Both the position numbers and the translations under genes were made by a program. 64,000 nt of DNA. It comes from Epiperipatus broadwayi (lineage: Eukaryota > Onychophora > Udeonychophora > Euonychophora > Peripatidae). The first letter of the stretch is position 1. Every line of letters begins with the position of its first letter. The notes beneath the pieces were generated by a model. It was given only the letters and a program-made list of their open reading frames with translations, made no database searches and had not been told where the DNA came from. This document shows, one piece after another, positions 59,510 through 64,000 of the stretch. The DNA is taken from contig JAQFVV010012669.1 of the NCBI GenBank assembly GCA_028023455.1, positions 188,001-252,000 on the forward strand. The letters are read 5' to 3'.

Positions 59510-60600
59510 CTGAAAGACAATTAAAATATAATTATATTTTATATAAGATGAAATGTTTAATATTAAAAAAAAAAACAGATTCAGAGTTCAAATTTCTCCT
59601 TGCTATCACTTTTTTTTTCTATTGAAAATAAAATACAACCAGTGCTTTTACTAATTAAGAATCCCTCTTATGAAATTCGAAGGTGAATTTATGAAACATT
59701 ATATAATAAAATTAATAAACATTATGCCAGATTTATTTGTATCTTCAACTAGAAGACAAATAGAAGAAAAGCTTAAATAAAAAGTAAAAAAAAGTCTATA
59801 GAAAATGTAAATGAGTAATAAATTATCAACTTTTTAAAAAAAGTAAGATAAATGGTTGTTTCAAAATATTGCACATTTAAAAGAAATAATGATTTTTATA
59901 TTTTGTCAATATTATTTTGATATGAAAGTATTTTGTTTAAATGTTGAAAGGATGAAATTATTTAAAAAATAAAGAAAAGTAAATTTAATAAAAAATAAAT
60001 TAACAAATTGTATTTCAACTTTGTTGATTATCATAACACCTGCATTAAAAGAATATTTTGCTGTATTAGAAAATCTGCTTTTCAAAGATTTTATATATAA
60101 GTATTAATAAAATAATATTTAAATTTTATTTTACTCAACTTAATGCACATGCACACTAACACTGCAGCTAAACTTTTCCAACACAAGCACATGCTAACAT
60201 CTATAGTTTCTTATGTTTTAAAAGACGATGAATTATGATCTCAGGTTTGAACTCAGGTTAGGTAAAACTTAAAATTTTTTTACGTTTCAAATAGGTTTAC
60301 GATTTTTCTTTCAAGCAGTTAGTGCATATCTGATCATTTAAAATTGATCAGTAAATAGATATTTAACTGTTTCTAACTAAAAGATAAGCCGAGAATAGAA
60401 AATCTTCAAAAGATTCTCTACTTAACATTTGGCAAACCTTGTGAAAAATGCCTTATCTTTCCCTATTTTTCTTAGACTGTTGAAGAGTTTTTTGCTTTGC
60501 TGTGGACTATGTAAAGTTGTTTTACTTATCTTTTCCATCTCCCCTCTTCTCTCTATATATACCATTTTTATTCATATAATAAATTAATTAACCAATTATG
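59510..60600. other. Probable intron, AT-rich
   Basis: Sequence upstream of the minus-strand exon. It has a pyrimidine-rich acceptor end at 59510-59521 and no further exon that I can support. The LINE remnant beyond it would then be intronic and in the same orientation as the gene. Confidence 0.45.
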
Positions 60601-62195
60601 CTATTAATGCCACAGCTATACATTATATTATTGTTGATGTGATATGGCTACTAAAGTCAAGAATCTCTCAGCCACTATGCTCAGATAAACCTGTTAGCCA
60701 CCTTACATTCCATTTCCATCCACCACCTTAAGTTTTTCCCATATTCTTCTCTATCCTGCTTCATTCCATTTCCATGACATCATCTTTGTCCATTCTATGG
60801 TTTTTATATATAAATATCCTTTATTTTTTCCAAATCCAGCATAAAAATCCAAGAACCCACTTTCTGTATAATCACTTCATATTTATTCTCCCACAACTTC
60901 ATTATTTGTATCCTTTCTGCTTGTAAGCCTTTATATTCAATTAGCAGATGCCTAATATTTTCTATGCTTTTTTTACATAAATTGCAGACTAAATCATCCA
61001 TATTTCTCTGTTTATGTGTATATTTCCTCATTGCTAACAATCCTGTTTGAGCCTTAAATAGTAACTACTTTCCTTGCTCATCACAAATCAACTCACATCC
61101 AATATTCTGTTTATTTCTATATATATTTAAACTCTTTTACTCTCTACTAGTTCTCCATATCTCCAGCTCCCTATTTTTTTTATTAATGTACCTATTCTTC
61201 TATCCCATTCTTTGCCACTATAACACTCAACAATCCTTCTAACACAATTATCCCACCTTTTGTACAAGTATACTGACATAAGGTTTTTATCCAAATCTTC
61301 TGCATATTGTACTATCTTTCTCACCCAACTTGTTACCTGTCCTTTACTTGTAACTCATTTAAGTACTAGTTTGACTATTCTCTTACTATCTATAAACTGC
61401 AATCTACCAAAGATTTTCATTTTGATTTTTGCATCTTTTATATAAAAACTTCTCATTTCTCCTTGAATTGCCTCCTTTGCCATCCCCATATATGCATCTA
61501 ATGTATGTCATCCTACTTCTCTTTGTACTTTTTCTAAGTAATATAACAACTCTTTTTCTAACATATAGCACATTGTTATCATAAATTAACTCTGATATTG
61601 TCCCTTCCATACAATTCTTGCTACATCATATTTATCACATGAAAATACTGCTAATTTCTTTATCAGTCTATTTTGTTTCATTTCATTTATCAGTCTCCTC
61701 CCCTATTCATCCAACCAATTCCTCTGAATACTTAAGATGATTCCCAAATAGTTATACCTATTCACCATCTTTTCCCTTATACCCCATATCCCCCAATAAA
61801 AATTCTTTCTCTTCTCTTTTACCAGCATTTATCATCATTACTTTTAATTTTTCTTCACTAAATTTAATCCCCATTTCTTTACCTACCCTTGTGCAAGTCT
61901 TCAGCATAACTTCCATATCTTCCCTACTTTCTGTGCAAAAGAAGATATCAGCAAATAAAAGACCTGATAATCTATATACTCCCTTGCACCTATTAATGGT
62001 ATCTCTAACCCTCTTGCTAGTCTTTCTATTGCTCTCTCCATATCTCTCAAATATAACAAAAACAAAATAGGTGACATAGGACTTCCTTGCCTTAGTCTTA
62101 CCCCATTTTTAACTCTGACTGATTCTATATTTCCTAATTGATACATATAGTAATTTTTTTCATATACTCTTTTAATAACATCCACTAAAACTTAA
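60600..62195 (-). mobile_element. 5'-truncated LINE, same family as 22.3-22.9 kb
   Basis: Minus-strand order: VRVKNGVRLRQGSPMSPILF (about 62110; motif B), LLFADIFFCTESREDMEVML (61965-61905; motif C, ADD changed to ADI), MGIKFSEEKLKVMMIN, thumb-region frames (61404-61610, 61127-61324 with RRIVECYSGKEWDRR), then a zinc knuckle LVCNLCKKSIENIRHLLIEY (about 60985-60930), whose last cysteine is replaced by tyrosine. At least four frameshifts or stops. The 5' end at about 62195 cuts into the reverse transcriptase. The clade is uncertain. Confidence 0.8.
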
Positions 62196-62199
62196 AAAA

Positions 62200-62856
62200 T
62201 ACATTTAAGCGCCTTCTATCAATTATTATTTCATTAAATTGTAAGATGTTATATACTTGCCAAATTGTTGTATTAGCAAAAGTTCAGAATTTGGCTATTA
62301 TACAACACTATATCTCAATTAAATCTTAAACTAATAAAAAACATTTAAATACACTCATTAATAATATTATAACAATTATAAAACCGAGAAATCAAAGAGA
62401 TGATCAATTTTATCATTTAATATTTATTATCCTTTTGGTATTCTCTTTTACTCGTTGACTGCTAGAACTGTAAATCATAATATCTATTTTTTTAAAAATG
62501 ACAAACAAAACAAATGAATTTAAAAACTAAATGAAATTATATAGATAAATTAATATATTCAATTTATTAAAAAATAAGAATTTGTTAAAAACTCTATTTG
62601 TTCATTACCAACAAACAAACAGATTTTTTAAAACAAAGATAATATTCAAATTCTAAATTTTACTACACATAATTGAAATATTAAAAAAATGTTTATCATG
62701 TAGTTAAATATAAACATGTTTAAGTGTAAAATTTGATATTAATCAGTGTTTATTATGAATGCAAAATTAACTAATGAACTAATGAAGCATCAAACCAAAC
62801 CAATGACAATTATATATAATTAGTTATAAGCAGATAAATTGTTGATAAGATAAAAA
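62200..62856. other. AT-rich non-coding stretch
   Basis: Nothing recognisable besides A/T runs. Confidence 0.5.
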
Positions 62857-62900
62857 GCGGGTTCGCTTCCCTGATGATGCTATGACACATGAGAAAAAAA
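62857..62900 (+). mobile_element. 5'-truncated SINE (tRNA-Val type)
   Basis: GCGGGTTCGCTTCCC (B box) is followed by TGATGATGCTATGACACATG and an A-run. This is the last part of the SINE seen complete at 29.6 kb. The A box and anticodon arm are missing. No TSD could be read. Confidence 0.85.
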
Positions 62901-63836
62901 GAATGCATCTGAAAATGATTAGCAGAAATTTCCTACAAGAATTGACTTAGTTAACACCATAGATTTTTTTTAAGCATAATGCAATAATTCATATTAAACT
63001 AAAGCAATATTAATACTGTACATTAGTAGAAAACCATGGAAATATTAAATACAACCTTAATGCATTTTCAGGGCTGAATATCATTTTCCATTGTATTTAA
63101 TATTTTTAAGAGTGTGACAGGATTATCATATTTATTAATAATCAATATTATATATATATAGTTATATTTAGTGCTATTTATTTAAAATTTAAGAACTCTT
63201 TTATTTCATCATCAACAGATCACTTCAGATTCAAGGCTCCTTCAATACTTCTTTACAAAAATCTATCACAAGCCTTTATTATTTGTAATGATCCAGAAAA
63301 TTTTCTTAAGTCAGTCTCCTATTTCCAAGAACTATTAATTATGTCTTAATATTCAAATGAGAATTGTTCCTATATATCATATATCTTCTCTTCTTGCTAT
63401 GTACCAAGCCAAGGTCAGTGATAGAATATCGGTATGAGTTTGAATCTATTATTTTTTTCTCCCTATGCACAACATAATTATTTCCTTATTCTTCTATACC
63501 ACTTGTGATTTGTGAATATAGAATCCATGTTTTATAATGATATGTTAAACAGGTAAGCACACATTGAGCAAAAGTGTAAGGGTAGGTATGGTTTAATATA
63601 TTAAACCATCATAATTTTTTGTTTATTTTTCCCACTTTATTTGCTTTAGTAGTTTATCAATGATTCCAAATAAATATAATGATCCAACATTTCAATTTTC
63701 CTCACATTAATTTTAATATCTTTATATAGTGTAAAATTGATAAACATTAATTTTATTAACATTTATTTCAATTCTTTCTTCTACATGTAATCCACAAATC
63801 CTCGATTGCAAGTTATTGAACTATTATTGCATAAAT
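62901..63836. other. AT-rich non-coding stretch
   Basis: No genes. A B-box-like GAGTTTGAATC at about 63437 has no partner A box. Confidence 0.45.
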
Positions 63837-63847
63837 AACATTACTTG

Positions 63848-63953
63848 TAAAGTATTGGTGGTCTAGAGGTCAGCGACAGCTGCTTTACAAGCAGTTGTCC
63901 TGGGTTAGCAGGTGTGCTTCTCAGCTGATACTATGACACATGAGGAAAAAAAA
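63848..63953 (+). mobile_element. tRNA-Val-derived SINE, 11-bp TSD
   Basis: A box TGGTCTAGAGG, anticodon arm GCTGC-TTTACAA-GCAGT with TAC centred in the loop, then GTCCTGGGTTAGCAGG. The B box is degraded (GGTGTGCTTCTC where the 29.6-kb copy has GGGTTCGCTTCCC). It ends CTATGACACATGAGG and an A-run. The TSD AACATTACTTG is at 63837-63847 and 63954-63964. It is more diverged than the 29.6-kb copy. Confidence 0.88.
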
Positions 63954-64000
63954 AACATTACTTGAAGGTATAAGATGACTTATATAATTACCATTCGCCT

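Noticed and set aside
1-64000. CRISPR arrays, bacterial operons, canonical tRNA or rRNA genes.
   Set aside because: None seen; the only tRNA-like sequences carry A-tails and TSDs and are SINEs.

Overview
This is AT-rich eukaryotic DNA with no bacterial features: no operons and no dense open frames. Spliceosomal-type exon borders, tRNA-derived SINEs, non-LTR retrotransposons (LINEs), Penelope-like elements with a GIY-YIG domain and Gypsy-type LTR elements all point to an invertebrate animal. I cannot place it more narrowly; an AT-rich lophotrochozoan or arthropod would fit. The window behaves as intergenic or intronic DNA built from layers of transposon insertions. Only one stretch looks like host coding sequence: a minus-strand exon at 58728-59509.

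Layout. 1-8.9 kb: AT-rich DNA with two weak exon-like patches and a 122-bp tandem duplication. 9.0-15.4 kb: an old, GC-richer LINE on the minus strand (ORF1 with CCHC knuckle, APE-type endonuclease, reverse transcriptase, C-terminal zinc knuckle), split by a plus-strand Penelope-like element. 16.3-19.7 kb: a decayed RTE-like LINE interrupted by a foldback repeat. 20.7-21.2 kb: a 200+200 bp palindrome, apparently perfect, inside an 18-bp target-site duplication (TSD). 22.3-22.9 kb: a LINE 3' fragment. 25.1-28.1 kb: foldback copies, then a young 5'-truncated LINE with a long open frame and a 16-bp TSD. 29.6 kb: a tRNA-Val-like SINE. 30.8-35.3 kb: an LTR element with 1.6-kb LTRs that carries only a gag-like region. 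37.5, 42.7 and 45.9 kb: three more foldback elements. 44.1-45.8 kb: another decayed LINE. 47.3-47.9 kb: a solo LTR. 50.3-56.9 kb: a minus-strand Penelope-like element split by a complete but decayed Gypsy element. 57.2-58.2 kb: a Jockey/CR1-like LINE end. 58.3, 62.9 and 63.8 kb: SINEs. 60.6-62.2 kb: a LINE on the minus strand, probably in the intron upstream of the host exon.

How the parts relate. The LINEs and Penelope-like elements supply, or once supplied, reverse transcriptase. The SINEs end in one shared 3' tail although their tRNA heads differ, which suggests a common mobilising partner. The strongest candidate for something undescribed is a set of long-palindrome elements. Two families (20.7 kb and 37.5/45.9 kb) have an asymmetric 3' tail of about 24-60 nt and retroposon-length TSDs (10-18 bp), unlike ordinary TIR transposons. 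Nesting gives relative ages: LINE (9-15 kb) before its Penelope insert; Penelope (50-57 kb) before its Gypsy insert; RTE-like LINE before the foldback at 18.8 kb.
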